From Pseudomonas sp. Irchel s3b2 (lineage in GTDB: Bacteria; Pseudomonadota; Gammaproteobacteria; Pseudomonadales; Pseudomonadaceae), in contig NZ_FYEB01000003.1 of NCBI RefSeq assembly GCF_900187445.1, positions 1 through 64,000 on the forward strand: DNA of 64,000 nt, written 5' to 3'. Of the stretch, positions 44,156-54,717 are shown one piece after another. Under the pieces are notes generated by a model. The model ran no database searches. It saw only the letters and a list, made by a program, of their open reading frames with translations, and had not been told where the DNA came from. Every line of letters starts with the position of its first letter. Position 1 is the first letter of the stretch. Made by a program: the position numbers and the translations under genes.

Positions 44156-45610
44156 ATGAAACTAATCGTAAAAGTCTTCCCCGAGATCACCATCAAGAGC
44201 CGCCCGGTACGGATGCGTTTCATCCGCCAGTTGGCCAAAAACATCCGTACCGTGCTCCGCGATCTGGACCCGGCCGTGGTGGTGAACGGTGTGTGGGACA
44301 ATCTCGAGCTGGAAACCCGCGTCAGCGACCCGAAAGCCCTGAAGGAGATGACCGAGCGCCTGAGCTGCATGCCGGGCATCGCGCATTTTCTGCAGGTCGA
44401 TGAATACCCGCTGGGTGACTTCGACGACATCGTCGCCAAGTGCAAACAGCATTTCGGTGATGCTCTGGCCGGGAAGATTTTTTCGGTGCGCTGCAAGCGT
44501 GCCGGCAAGCACGAATTCAGCTCCATGGACGTCGAGAAATACGTCGGCAGCCAACTGCGTCGTCAGTGCGGCGCCGCCGGAATCTCGCTCAAAGAGCCGG
44601 AAATTGAAGTTCGCATCGAAATTCGCGACAAACGGTTGTTCGTGATCCACAGCCAGCACAACAGCATCGGCGGTTATCCGCTGGGTGCCCTGGAACAGAC
44701 GCTTGTACTGATGTCCGGTGGCTTCGACTCCACTGTCGCCGCCTACCAGATCATGCGCCGCGGGCTAATGAGCCATTTCTGCTTCTTCAATCTGGGCGGA
44801 CGTGCCCACGAACTGGGCGTCATGGAAGTCGCGCACTTCATCTGGAAGAAGTACGGCAGCTCCCAACGCGTGTTATTTGTCAGTGTGCCGTTCGAGGAAG
44901 TACTGGGAGAAATTCTCGGTAAAGTCGATAACAGTCATATGGGTGTAGTTTTGAAGCGTATGATGTTGCGCGCTGCTTCCCGTATTGCCGATCGGCTGGA
45001 CATCGAAGCGCTGGTCACCGGCGAAGCGATTTCCCAGGTGTCGAGCCAGACGTTGCCGAACCTGTCCGTGATCGACTGCGTGACCGACAAGCTGGTTTTG
45101 CGTCCGCTGATCGCCAGTCACAAACAGGACATCATCGACCTGGCCAACGAAATCGGTACTGCCGACTTCGCCAAGCACATGCCGGAATACTGCGGGGTCA
45201 TCTCGGTGAACCCCAAGACTCACGCCAAGCGCCATCGCGTGGAGCATGAAGAGAAAGAATTCGATATGGCGGTACTCGAGCGTGCGCTCGAGAACGCCAA
45301 ACTGGTACCGATCGATCGCGTGATCGACGAATTGGGCCAGGACTTGCAGATTGAAGAAGTCAGCGAAGCGCTGGCGGGGCAAATCGTCATCGACATCCGT
45401 CATCCTGATGCCGCTGAAGACGACCCGCTTACGCTTTCTGGCGTCGAGGTACAAACGATGCCGTTTTATGCACTGAACGCTCGTTTCAAGGAACTGGACC
45501 CTACTCGCCAGTACCTGCTCTATTGCGACAAAGGCGTGATGAGTCGCCTGCATGCCCACCATTTGCTCAGTGAGGGGCATGCCAATGTGCGCGTTTATCG
45601 ACCGAGCTAA
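44156..45610 (+). CDS. thiI: tRNA 4-thiouridine synthase ThiI
   Basis: A 484-residue enzyme: N-terminal ferredoxin-like and THUMP domains (1-165), PP-loop ATPase ([12 protein letters not shown] near 185) and a C-terminal rhodanese domain with catalytic Cys457 ([10 protein letters not shown]). The partner Cys for the disulfide lies in MPEYCGVIS. It makes s4U8 in tRNA and supplies sulfur for thiamine thiazole in enterobacteria. Divergent from glnA and followed by typA, the order of P. aeruginosa. Confidence 0.96.
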   Translation: MKLIVKVFPEITIKSRPVRMRFIRQLAKNIRTVLRDLDPAVVVNGVWDNLELETRVSDPKALKEMTERLSCMPGIAHFLQVDEYPLGDFDDIVAKCKQHFGDALAGKIFSVRCKRAGKHEFSSMDVEKYVGSQLRRQCGAAGISLKEPEIEVRIEIRDKRLFVIHSQHNSIGGYPLGALEQTLVLMSGGFDSTVAAYQIMRRGLMSHFCFFNLGGRAHELGVMEVAHFIWKKYGSSQRVLFVSVPFEEVLGEILGKVDNSHMGVVLKRMMLRAASRIADRLDIEALVTGEAISQVSSQTLPNLSVIDCVTDKLVLRPLIASHKQDIIDLANEIGTADFAKHMPEYCGVISVNPKTHAKRHRVEHEEKEFDMAVLERALENAKLVPIDRVIDELGQDLQIEEVSEALAGQIVIDIRHPDAAEDDPLTLSGVEVQTMPFYALNARFKELDPTRQYLLYCDKGVMSRLHAHHLLSEGHANVRVYRPS

Positions 45611-45747
45611 GTGCCCGGGGCTGTTTGCCTGTGGCCTGCGTCACCGGCCCCCCGACGCCGCCGTCAAGCTGTAACGGCTTTACGGACGCAACGTTAATCG
45701 CTGCCAAGACTTGTCAGCACACCGAATCCTCTGATCGAGATACACAA

Positions 45748-47568
45748 GTGATCGAAAATCTACGCAACATCGCCATCATTGCTCACGTTGACCATGGTAA
45801 AACCACCCTGGTAGACAAACTCTTGCGTCAATCCGGCACCCTGGAGCGCAACGAGCTCAACGACGAGCGCGTGATGGACTCCAACGACCAGGAGAAAGAA
45901 CGCGGTATTACCATTCTGGCGAAAAACACCGCCATCAACTGGAACGGCTACCACATCAACATCGTGGACACCCCGGGCCACGCCGACTTCGGCGGCGAAG
46001 TTGAGCGCGTAATGTCGATGGTTGACTCCGTTCTGCTGCTGGTTGACGCTCAAGACGGCCCTATGCCGCAAACCCGTTTCGTGACCAAGAAGGCTTTCGA
46101 AGCCGGCCTGCGTCCAATCGTGGTCATCAACAAGGTTGACCGTCCAGGCGCGCGTCCGGACTGGGTTCTGGACCAGATCTTCGACCTGTTCGACAACCTG
46201 GGTGCTACCGAAGAACAGCTGGACTTCAAAGTCGTCTACGCCTCGGCCCTGAACGGTATTGCTGGTCTTGACCACACCGAAATGGCTGAAGACATGACCC
46301 CGCTGTACCAGTCGATCATCGACGACGTACCAGCACCGAAAGTCGACCGTGACGGTCCGTTCCAGATGCAAATCTCCGCTCTGGACTACAACAGCTTCCT
46401 GGGTGTTATCGGCGTTGGCCGTATCGCTCGTGGTCGCATCAAGCCGAACACTCCGGTTGTCGCTATCGACGCCGACGGCAAGAAGCGCAACGGCCGTATC
46501 CTGAAGCTGATGGGTCACCACGGTCTGCACCGTATCGACGTTGAAGAAGCAGCTGCCGGCGACATCGTCTGCATCAGCGGCTTCGAACAACTGTTCATCT
46601 CCGACACCCTGTGCGACCCAACCGCTGTTGAAGCGATGAAGCCGTTGACCGTCGACGAGCCAACCGTTTCCATGACCTTCCAGGTAAACGACTCGCCTTT
46701 CTGCGGTAAAGAAGGCAAGTTCGTGACCAGCCGTAACATCAAGGAACGTCTGGACAAGGAACTGCTCTACAACGTTGCACTGCGCGTTGAAGAAGGCGAC
46801 TCGGCTGACAAGTTCAAAGTTTCCGGCCGTGGTGAGCTGCACCTCTCGGTACTGATCGAAACCATGCGTCGCGAAGGCTTCGAAATGGGTGTTGGTCGTC
46901 CGGAAGTGATCATCCGTATGGTTGATGGCGTCAAGCACGAACCGTACGAAAACGTGACCATCGACCTGCCGGAAGAATCCCAGGGCGCGATCATGGAGCA
47001 AATGGGTCTGCGTAAAGGCGACCTGACCAACATGGTTCCGGATGGCAAGGGCCGTGTGCGTCTTGAGTACAACATCCCGGCACGTGGCCTGATCGGTTTC
47101 CGTAACGAGTTCCTGACCCTCACTTCCGGTGGCGGCATCCTGACCTCGATCTTCGACCGTTACGACGTGATGAAGTCCGGCGACATGTCCGGCCGTCAGA
47201 ACGGTGTACTGGTGTCGGTAGCGACCGGTAAGGCACTGACTTACTCGCTGGAAACCCTGCAGGCGCGTGGCAAGCTGTTCGTAGAACACGGCCAGGACAT
47301 CTATGAAGGTCAAATCGTTGGTCTGAACAGCCGCGACAACGACCTGGGTGTTAACCCGACTAAAGGCAAGAAGCTCGACAACATGCGTGCTTCGGGTAAA
47401 GACGAAACCATCGCTCTGGTTCCACCTGTCAAGTTCACTCTGGAGCAAGCTCTGGAATTCGTACAGGAAGACGAGCTGTGTGAAGTCACTCCTAAGTCCA
47501 TCCGTCTTCGCAAGAAGATCCTGGGCGAAAGCGAGCGTACCCGCGCTGCCAAGAAAAGCGGCAACTGA
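45748..47568 (+). CDS. typA: Ribosome-associated GTPase TypA/BipA
   Basis: A 606-residue translational GTPase of the EF-G family. G1 AHVDHGKTT (12-20), G3 DTPGHADF and G4 NKVD are present, followed by domains II, III, V and the BipA-specific C-terminal domain. It acts on 50S assembly and stress adaptation. A GTG start (45748) is used, as the conserved protein begins [13 protein letters not shown] strong bidirectional terminator follows. Confidence 0.95.
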   Translation: MIENLRNIAIIAHVDHGKTTLVDKLLRQSGTLERNELNDERVMDSNDQEKERGITILAKNTAINWNGYHINIVDTPGHADFGGEVERVMSMVDSVLLLVDAQDGPMPQTRFVTKKAFEAGLRPIVVINKVDRPGARPDWVLDQIFDLFDNLGATEEQLDFKVVYASALNGIAGLDHTEMAEDMTPLYQSIIDDVPAPKVDRDGPFQMQISALDYNSFLGVIGVGRIARGRIKPNTPVVAIDADGKKRNGRILKLMGHHGLHRIDVEEAAAGDIVCISGFEQLFISDTLCDPTAVEAMKPLTVDEPTVSMTFQVNDSPFCGKEGKFVTSRNIKERLDKELLYNVALRVEEGDSADKFKVSGRGELHLSVLIETMRREGFEMGVGRPEVIIRMVDGVKHEPYENVTIDLPEESQGAIMEQMGLRKGDLTNMVPDGKGRVRLEYNIPARGLIGFRNEFLTLTSGGGILTSIFDRYDVMKSGDMSGRQNGVLVSVATGKALTYSLETLQARGKLFVEHGQDIYEGQIVGLNSRDNDLGVNPTKGKKLDNMRASGKDETIALVPPVKFTLEQALEFVQEDELCEVTPKSIRLRKKILGESERTRAAKKSGN

Positions 47569-47596
47569 GTTTCGACTTAGTTAAGGCTTAAAAAAA

Positions 47597-47630
47597 CGCC
47601 CCCGACCGCAAGGTCGGGGGCGTTTTTTTT
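47597..47630 (+). terminator. Terminator of typA
   Basis: CGCCCCCGACC/GGTCGGGGGCG with a GCAA loop and a run of eight T; an A run on the other side allows leftward use too. Confidence 0.9.
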
Positions 47631-47664
47631 GTCTGGGGTTATATGTGGTGTTTGTGAGGGTCTC

Positions 47665-47739
47665 TTCGCGGGCAAGCCTCGCTCCTACAAGGTTTGAGGT
47701 GTTCGCGCTAACCCTGTAGGAGCGAGGCTTGCCCGCGAA
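47665..47739. repeat. REP doublet (REPIN)
   Basis: TTCGCGGGCAAGCCTCGCTCC...ACA faces TGTAGGAGCGAGGCTTGCCC...GAA with a 24-bp spacer. Between typA and the YkgJ-type gene. Confidence 0.82.
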
Positions 47740-47768
47740 AGCAATCTGTCAGACAGCGGGATTCCGGA

Positions 47769-48206
47769 TCAGAACTTATCCAGCGTCCGCGGATTGCTCT
47801 CACGCACCACTTCTTTAGGCTTGTACGCGCAATACCCCGGCCGCGGTCCGATTTTCGGGTGGTTGCGGCAGGTGTCCGGGCGCTTATCATAAATAGTGCA
47901 CAAACGGCTCTTACGATCCAGGTACAGGCAATCGTTGTTGCTCATGCGCTGAAGGGTGAAGATCTCGGACTTCTGGTTATAGCGCTCGACGATCCCTTCC
48001 TTTTGCAAACGCTTGGCGATGTTCTTCGGCGGGTCGCCACGCTCGAATTCGTCGACGATGCCGATACGGATCAGATCCTTGATCTTGACCTCGACCGGCA
48101 AGGTGCAGCAGCTGGACACGCAGGAACCGCACATTGGGGCAGAGTACTTGGCCCAGGTATCGAGGCGATCGATCTCCGCGGCGGCGATCAGGTTGGGCTT
48201 CATCAT
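47769..48206 (-). CDS. YkgJ-family cysteine-cluster protein
   Basis: A 145-residue protein with the zinc- or iron-sulfur-type Cys cluster of the YkgJ/UPF0153 family: CGSCVSSCCTLP near residue 26, then CLYLDRKSRLCTIYDKRPDTCR. It also has FTLQRMSNNDC and a C-terminal Arg/Pro stretch. Role unknown; the family is suspected to bind a metal. Start uncertain between two adjacent ATGs (48206/48203). Confidence 0.82.
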   Translation of the reverse strand: MMKPNLIAAAEIDRLDTWAKYSAPMCGSCVSSCCTLPVEVKIKDLIRIGIVDEFERGDPPKNIAKRLQKEGIVERYNQKSEIFTLQRMSNNDCLYLDRKSRLCTIYDKRPDTCRNHPKIGPRPGYCAYKPKEVVRESNPRTLDKF

Positions 48207-48460
48207 CGGTTGTTACCAGCGTGTGCATCAGGGCGCGCGATGATACCGGGACTGGTGGATTTTTGAACAACCTTTCGCCAGATTTTTTTGCTTGGCGCAA
48301 AATAGTCCTTGTGTCCGGCACGACCCCTGCATTGTTTCAGGCACGCGATAACCTGATGCCGATATCTCGCACTAATAGGGAAAACTGCCGAACCAGAGTC
48401 TCAATGGTCTGTCAGACCGACTAGGCTCAGACAACTTCACGCTCGCTCGAGGTCTTATCG

Positions 48461-50911
48461 ATGACTCAAGAACCACTTGTTCGCGAAGCAGAGGTGGCCG
48501 CATTCCGCGATGCCGTCTTGACCAAGCTTACCTATGCGGTGGGCAAAGACCCGGATCACGCCTTCGACCACGACTGGTTCGAAGCCATCGCCCTGGCGGC
48601 GCGCGATCATATGGTCGAGCACTGGATGGACCACACCCGGCAGATCTACCGTAAAGGTCAGAAGCGGGTCTATTACCTCTCCCTTGAATTCCTGATCGGC
48701 CGCTTGCTCTACGACAGCCTGAGCAACCTCGGCCTGCTCGATGTGGCCCGTGAGGCCATGACCGAGCTTGGCGTCGACATCGAACGCATTCGTCTGCTGG
48801 AGCCCGATGCGGCACTGGGCAATGGAGGCCTTGGACGTTTGGCGGCATGCTTCATGGAAAGCATGTCGACCCTCGGCATCGCCGGCCATGGTTACGGCAT
48901 TCGTTACGAGCACGGTTTGTTCCGCCAAGCCATCGTCGACGGCTGGCAGCAAGAGCAGACCGAGCACTGGCTGGATTTCGGCAACCCGTGGGAGTTCGAA
49001 CGGCCAGAGGTCGCTTACCCGATCGGCTTTGGCGGCAGTGTCGAAACCGTGACCGATGAAAGCGGTAAATCCAGGCAAGTCTGGTCCCCGGCGGAAACCG
49101 TGCGGGCCATTGCCTATGACACTCCGGTGGTCGGTTGGCAAGGCGCGAGTGTCAATACGCTGCGACTGTGGCGTGCCCGGGCGATGGAAGAGTTGCACCT
49201 GGAGCGCTTCAACGCTGGCGATCACTTGGGCGCGGTAGCAGAAGTGGCCCGGGCCGAAAGTATCTCCCGCGTGCTCTACCCCGCGGACAGCACCGAGGCC
49301 GGCCAGGAACTGCGCCTGCGGCAGGAATACTTCTTCGTCGCCGCCTCTCTGCAGGATTTGTTGCGCCGCCATCGCAACATGCACACCTCGGTGCTGACCT
49401 TGGGCGATCACGCGGCCATTCAACTCAACGACACGCACCCTTCGATTGCCGTGGCCGAGCTGATGCGTCAGTTGGTCGACGTTTATGACGTGGCGTGGGA
49501 TGCGGCGTGGCAGGTCACTGTCGACACGCTGTCGTACACCAACCACACGCTGTTGCCGGAAGCGCTGGAAACCTGGCCGGTCGGTTTGATGGAGCGGATG
49601 CTGCCGCGGCACATGCAGATCATTTATTTGATCAACGCCCAGCACATCGACTCATTGCGGGCCAAGGGCGTACACGATTTCGACGTGTTGCGTGCGGTAT
49701 CGCTGATCGAGGAGGACAACGGTCGTCGGGTGCGCATGGGCAACCTCGCGTTCCTTGGTTCTCACAGCGTCAACGGTGTGTCCGGCCTGCACACGCAGTT
49801 GATGCGCAGCACGGTGTTCTCTGAACTGCATAAACTCTATCCGGAGCGGATCAACAACAAGACCAACGGCATTACCTTCCGCCGTTGGCTCTATCAGGCC
49901 AACCCCGAGTTGACCTCGATGATGGTCGATGCCCTCGGCCCGGATCTGCTGGATAACCCCGAAGAGCGCCTGATAGGGCTGGAACCGTTTGCCGAGAAGG
50001 CTGAATTCCGCAAACAGTTCGCCGAACAGCGGCTGCACAGCAAGAAAGCCCTGGCGTACCTGATTCATGAGCGGCTGGGGGTCGCGATCAACCCGGCGGC
50101 GATGTTCGATGTGCAGGTCAAGCGAATCCACGAATACAAACGTCAGTTGCTCAACCTGCTGCACACCGTTGCGCTGTATCAGGCAATTCGTGCCGAACCG
50201 GAAATCGACTGGGTGCCGCGGGTGAAAATCTTCGCCGGCAAGGCAGCGGCCAGTTATCACCAGGCCAAGCTGATCATCAAGCTGACCAACGACATCGCCC
50301 GGGTGGTCAACAATGACCCGACCGTGCGCGGTCTGCTCAAAGTGGTGTTCTTGCCCAACTACAACGTCAGCCTGGCTGAAAGCATCATTCCGGCGGCAGA
50401 TTTGTCGGAGCAGATTTCCACCGCCGGCTTCGAAGCCTCGGGCACCAGCAACATGAAGTTCGGCCTCAACGGCGCGCTGACCATTGGCACCATGGACGGG
50501 GCCAACGTGGAGATGAGCGAGCGCATTGGTGTCGAACACATGTTCATCTTCGGCCTCAGCGCCGAGCAAGTGGAAGCGCGCAAGCTCAACCATGAATTCA
50601 GCGCGGCACCGGACATTGCCGCCTCCCATCGACTCAACGACGTGCTGCAAGCGATTCGCGGCGGGGTGTTCTCACCGGACGATCCATCCCGTTACACCAC
50701 GCTGATCGATTCGCTAGTGGATCACGACCGCTTCCTGGTCTGCGCCGACTTCGACTCTTATTGGAACGCACAGATGCGAGTCGAGGCGCATTGGCACGAC
50801 TCCAAAGAATGGTGGCGCTCGGCGGTATTGAGCAGCGCGCGGATGGGTTGGTTCTCATCCGACCGGACCATTCGCGAGTACGCCACGGATATCTGGAAGG
50901 CGTTGGAGTAA
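48461..50911 (+). CDS. glgP: Glycogen/maltodextrin phosphorylase
   Basis: An 816-residue family GT35 enzyme that releases glucose-1-phosphate from alpha-1,4-glucans. The substrate region YLSLEFLIGRLL, LGNGGLGRLAACF and KRIHEYKRQLLN is conserved, and the pyridoxal-phosphate Lys lies in EASGTSNMKFGLNG. Other glycogen genes are absent from the window. CGAGGTC precedes the ATG. It follows a 254-bp gap after the divergent YkgJ-type gene. Confidence 0.95.
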   Translation: MTQEPLVREAEVAAFRDAVLTKLTYAVGKDPDHAFDHDWFEAIALAARDHMVEHWMDHTRQIYRKGQKRVYYLSLEFLIGRLLYDSLSNLGLLDVAREAMTELGVDIERIRLLEPDAALGNGGLGRLAACFMESMSTLGIAGHGYGIRYEHGLFRQAIVDGWQQEQTEHWLDFGNPWEFERPEVAYPIGFGGSVETVTDESGKSRQVWSPAETVRAIAYDTPVVGWQGASVNTLRLWRARAMEELHLERFNAGDHLGAVAEVARAESISRVLYPADSTEAGQELRLRQEYFFVAASLQDLLRRHRNMHTSVLTLGDHAAIQLNDTHPSIAVAELMRQLVDVYDVAWDAAWQVTVDTLSYTNHTLLPEALETWPVGLMERMLPRHMQIIYLINAQHIDSLRAKGVHDFDVLRAVSLIEEDNGRRVRMGNLAFLGSHSVNGVSGLHTQLMRSTVFSELHKLYPERINNKTNGITFRRWLYQANPELTSMMVDALGPDLLDNPEERLIGLEPFAEKAEFRKQFAEQRLHSKKALAYLIHERLGVAINPAAMFDVQVKRIHEYKRQLLNLLHTVALYQAIRAEPEIDWVPRVKIFAGKAAASYHQAKLIIKLTNDIARVVNNDPTVRGLLKVVFLPNYNVSLAESIIPAADLSEQISTAGFEASGTSNMKFGLNGALTIGTMDGANVEMSERIGVEHMFIFGLSAEQVEARKLNHEFSAAPDIAASHRLNDVLQAIRGGVFSPDDPSRYTTLIDSLVDHDRFLVCADFDSYWNAQMRVEAHWHDSKEWWRSAVLSSARMGWFSSDRTIREYATDIWKALE

Positions 50912-51013
50912 CTTTTAGTAATAATTGCGAGTCAGGTCCGACGGTTGTTGGGCCGGACCGATATACTAAGCACCAGTTTCGCCGGATGTTTCAGTGACCG
51001 CTGCGCGAACGTC

Positions 51014-51080
51014 TTCGCGGGCAAGCCTCGCTCCTACAAAAGGACATTGATCGCTGTAGGAGCGTGGCTTGCCCGCGATG
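51014..51080. repeat. REP doublet (REPIN)
   Basis: TTCGCGGGCAAGCCTCGCTCC...ACA and TGTAGGAGCGTGGCTTGCCCG face each other. Lies between glgP and the DUF2339 gene. Confidence 0.82.
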
Positions 51081-51129
51081 ACGTCAGTGCAAACGCCACA
51101 AGGCAATGGGCCGCTTAGGGATATCGACC

Positions 51130-54100
51130 ATGCAATGGATGTTCATGCTGATTGGGCTGCTGCTCGGCTGGATGCTTGACGAGTCGTTCAGCGATGCACT
51201 GTTGGGCGCTTTGCTCGGGCTGGGCATCGGCCAGGCCATTCGCATCGGCCGCTTGACGACTCAAACCGCCGAGCAGCGACGCTTGCTGGATCAGGCGCAG
51301 GTTGCGCTGAATGCGGTCGAGCAGCGATTGACATTGCTGGAAGTGTCGGGCGTCAAAACGCCTGAAGCCAGTGAATCGGTGGCCAGCGAACCCATTCCAT
51401 CTCCTGAAATCATTATCGAGCAAGCCCCTGTCGCCACCGCGGAATTGGTCTGGGAACTGCCGCCCGAACTCGAATCGATCACAGCGGCCACCACAGAAAC
51501 CAGTCGTCCGCAGCCCGTCGATGCCTGGAAACCCGAGCCCGCCACCCGCGAACCACAGCAACCGGCAGCACCTCGCGGCCCGAACTTCATCGAACGCGCC
51601 ATCAGCGGCGCACGCAACTGGCTGTTCGGCGGCAATACCGTGCTGCGGGTCGGCGTGGTGCTGTTGTTTCTCGGCCTGGCCTTCCTGTTGCGCTACGCCA
51701 CCGAAGGCATGGTGGTGCCAGTCGAGTTGCGTTACGCCGGTGTCGCGGGGGCGGCCTTGGGCTTGCTCGCGCTGGGCTGGTGGTTGCGCCTGCGCAATAG
51801 CAATTACGCACTGATGCTGCAAGGCACCGGGATCGCGGTGTTGTACCTGACAGTATTTGCCGCGATGCGCCTGCACCCGCTGCTCGACCCGACGGCGGCG
51901 CTGGGCTTGCTGGTGGTAGTGACGGTGTTCTCGGCGGTTCTCGCTATTACCCAAAACGCCCTGGGCCTGGCCGCCGCTGCCGCGCTGGGCGGTTTCGCCG
52001 CACCGATCCTGACTTCCACCGGCGCTGGCAACCATGTCGCGTTGTTCAGCTACTTCGCCTTGCTCAATGCCGGCATCCTCGCCATCGCGTGGTTCAAGGC
52101 CTGGCGGTTGCTCAACCTGATCGGTTTTGTCGGCACCTTCGGCATCGGATTGGCCTGGGGCCTGCGTTCCTATACACCGGAATTGCTGTGGAGCACCGAG
52201 CCGTTTCTGATTCTGTTTTTCCTGATGTACCTGGCCATCGGGTTGTTGTTTGCTCGGCGCAAGCTGCTGGAAATGAGCGATGCGCCCGAGGACGACAGCC
52301 GCGATGCACTGCTGCACTGGTCGGCGCGCAAGGGCGATTACGTTGACGGCACGATGCTGTTCGCGCCACCGCTGGTGGGCTTCGGTTTGCAGTTTGCGTT
52401 GGTGGAGCACCTGGAATTTGCCGCTGCTTTCAGCGCCTTGGCGCTGGGCATGATTTACATGGGCCTGGCCCGGTTGCTGATGGGCGGTCGAACGCTGTTA
52501 TTGGCGGAAACCTGTCTGGCGCTGGGGGTGATCTTCGCCAGTCTGGCGATCCCCTTGGGGCTCGACGCGCGTTGGACCGCGGCTGCCTGGGCGGTGGAAG
52601 GCGCGGGGATTTTCTGGCTCGGCCTGCGCCAACAACGACCGCTGGCGCGAGCCTTTGCCTTGCTGCTGCAACTGGGCTCGGCACTGGCCTTCCTCAGTGA
52701 ATTGCGCAGCGGCGAGAACAGCCTGCTCGATGGCGCCCCGTTGGGGGCGTTGATGCTCGGCGTGGCGCTGCTGTTCAGCTTCTACCAATTGCGCAAAGCA
52801 TTGCCCGAACAGGCGTCGCAGTGGGAGCGCAAAGGATTGCCGGTGTTGGCTTGCCTGGGCCTGACCTATATCTATCTGCTGGCGCCGCTGTTTTTCCTCA
52901 CTCACGGCACGGCGATCAGTTGGGCGCTGGCAGGGTTGGCGACGCTGTTCGTCGGTCTGCGCCTGCAATCGCGAACCTTCCTGTTCACCGCGTTCACCGT
53001 ACAGCTGCTCGGCGGTGCGTTGTTCCTGTTGCGGCTGCAAGGGGCGGGCGGTGAGTCGGCTGCGGTATTCAGTGCCGGTTGGAGCGGTTTGCTCAGCGCG
53101 TCTCTGATCGGGCTGGCGTTGATCGCCGGGATGTTGCTGGCGGCCCGCGACGAAATGGTGCGCAGCGATGTGCGTTTGCTGCGCGGCTTGTCAGTGGTGT
53201 TGCTGGCCGGTCTGGTGCTGATCAACCTCGCCGTGCTGTTCGTGTTGCCATGGCAAACCGCGAGCGCGGTGTGGGCCGCCAGTGGTTTATTCATCATCTG
53301 GCTGAGCTTGTACCTGAAGCAGCGCGTGAGTTTTGTCTTTGGTCTGTTGTTGCAGGTGATCGGCGGCGCTGCGTTCCTGTTCGCCGGGCCGGATCTGCTC
53401 GGCCCGCTGCTCAGCGAAGGGCTGCGACCGTTGGCGCATAGCGGTTTCTGGACGCCGCTGGTGCTGGGTCTGGCTGCGTTCGTCGGGGCCTGGCGTTTGC
53501 AGCTCGGCAATCATGCTTCGGCCTTTGATGGGTTGAGCCTGCAGCGCTTGTCCGAAGTGTTGCTGGTGTGGGGCGCGGGTTGGTGGGCGCTGGCATGGGT
53601 CAGCGAAGTGCTGCGCTTTGCGCCTGTGAATCTGCAGGCGACGTTGTTGCTGGCCGTCGCCGCCGTGAGTGTCGCGCTGTGGACGGCATTGGCGCTGCGC
53701 CTGAAGTGGTCGTCGCTGGGCCTGCTCTGCACCTTGTTGATTCCGGCCACCGGTCTGGTGTTACTCGCGGCCTGGCATGCGCGTTATCACCCGGCAGGTA
53801 ACTTCGGCTGGCTGGTTTGGGCCGCGGTGTTCGTCGTGCATTTCGTCTCGCTGCGGCGTCTGGCGCCGACGCTGCCCGCGAGCGCCCTGAGTACCGCCCA
53901 TGTTTTCGGCTGCTGGCTGTTGATCGGAGTGCTGGCTCTGGAGCTGCGTTACGGTCTGCTGCTTTTGTCGGAGCAGTACAACGCCTGGCGCTGGTTGGGT
54001 TGGGCGATTCTACCGAGCCTGTATCTGGTGCTGATCGCCGCACCGCGTGCATGGCGATGGCCGGTGTCGGAGTATCCTCGCGAGTACCGGGTCTATGCCG

Positions 54101-54717
54101 CTGCGCCGTTGGCCTTGTTGATGCTCGGCTGGTTCTGGCTGGCGAACATCGCCAGTGATGGCGCCGCCGAGCCATTGCCGTATGTGCCGCTGATCAACCC
54201 GCTGGAGCTGGGCCTGCTGTTCGCCCTGTTCGGCATTTATGTCTGGTCCCGCAGCGCGGTCACGCAATTGGCGATTCGCCAGGAGTACGCCGATAACGCA
54301 ACGCAAGTGATCGCCGGGGTTTCGTTGTTCGTCTTCTTCACTGCGCTGGTGATGCGCGCGGCTCACCATTGGGGCGGCGTGCCGTTCGCGCTGGATCTGC
54401 TGCTTGAATCGATGCTGGTGCAGGCGGGTCTGTCCATCGTCTGGACCCTGATGGCCCTGAGTCTGATGATCGGTGGGCATCTGCGTCATCGTCGCGAAGT
54501 CTGGCTGATCGGCGCGGCGCTGATCGCGCTGGTGGTCGCCAAGCTGTTCTTCGTGGAACTGAGTAACCGCGGCGGACTGGCGCGGATCGTGTCGTTTATC
54601 GGCGTTGGCGTGTTGCTGTTGGTGGTGGGCTATTTCGCTCCATTGCCGCCCAAGCGTGCCGAGGCTGTGCCGGATGTTGAAAAACCGGCCCCTGAAACCG
54701 AAGGAGTGTCGTCTTGA
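51130..54717 (+). CDS. DUF2339 polytopic membrane protein
   Basis: A 1195-residue protein: a membrane helix at 1-35, a coiled-coil and Pro/Glu-rich linker (about 40-155), then a membrane domain with around 25-30 hydrophobic helices and almost no soluble parts. The first core motif is GGNTVLRVGVVLLFLGLAFL. The DUF2339 family has no established function. The ATG at 51130 (with AGGG upstream) is preferred to one 24 bp upstream. Its stop codon overlaps the TTG start of the DUF3999 gene; the two families habitually occur as a pair. Confidence 0.85.
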   Translation: MQWMFMLIGLLLGWMLDESFSDALLGALLGLGIGQAIRIGRLTTQTAEQRRLLDQAQVALNAVEQRLTLLEVSGVKTPEASESVASEPIPSPEIIIEQAPVATAELVWELPPELESITAATTETSRPQPVDAWKPEPATREPQQPAAPRGPNFIERAISGARNWLFGGNTVLRVGVVLLFLGLAFLLRYATEGMVVPVELRYAGVAGAALGLLALGWWLRLRNSNYALMLQGTGIAVLYLTVFAAMRLHPLLDPTAALGLLVVVTVFSAVLAITQNALGLAAAAALGGFAAPILTSTGAGNHVALFSYFALLNAGILAIAWFKAWRLLNLIGFVGTFGIGLAWGLRSYTPELLWSTEPFLILFFLMYLAIGLLFARRKLLEMSDAPEDDSRDALLHWSARKGDYVDGTMLFAPPLVGFGLQFALVEHLEFAAAFSALALGMIYMGLARLLMGGRTLLLAETCLALGVIFASLAIPLGLDARWTAAAWAVEGAGIFWLGLRQQRPLARAFALLLQLGSALAFLSELRSGENSLLDGAPLGALMLGVALLFSFYQLRKALPEQASQWERKGLPVLACLGLTYIYLLAPLFFLTHGTAISWALAGLATLFVGLRLQSRTFLFTAFTVQLLGGALFLLRLQGAGGESAAVFSAGWSGLLSASLIGLALIAGMLLAARDEMVRSDVRLLRGLSVVLLAGLVLINLAVLFVLPWQTASAVWAASGLFIIWLSLYLKQRVSFVFGLLLQVIGGAAFLFAGPDLLGPLLSEGLRPLAHSGFWTPLVLGLAAFVGAWRLQLGNHASAFDGLSLQRLSEVLLVWGAGWWALAWVSEVLRFAPVNLQATLLLAVAAVSVALWTALALRLKWSSLGLLCTLLIPATGLVLLAAWHARYHPAGNFGWLVWAAVFVVHFVSLRRLAPTLPASALSTAHVFGCWLLIGVLALELRYGLLLLSEQYNAWRWLGWAILPSLYLVLIAAPRAWRWPVSEYPREYRVYAAAPLALLMLGWFWLANIASDGAAEPLPYVPLINPLELGLLFALFGIYVWSRSAVTQLAIRQEYADNATQVIAGVSLFVFFTALVMRAAHHWGGVPFALDLLLESMLVQAGLSIVWTLMALSLMIGGHLRHRREVWLIGAALIALVVAKLFFVELSNRGGLARIVSFIGVGVLLLVVGYFAPLPPKRAEAVPDVEKPAPETEGVSS

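Noticed and set aside
45760..47448. 562-codon frame antisense to typA
   Set aside because: A shadow of a highly conserved gene with no start signal.
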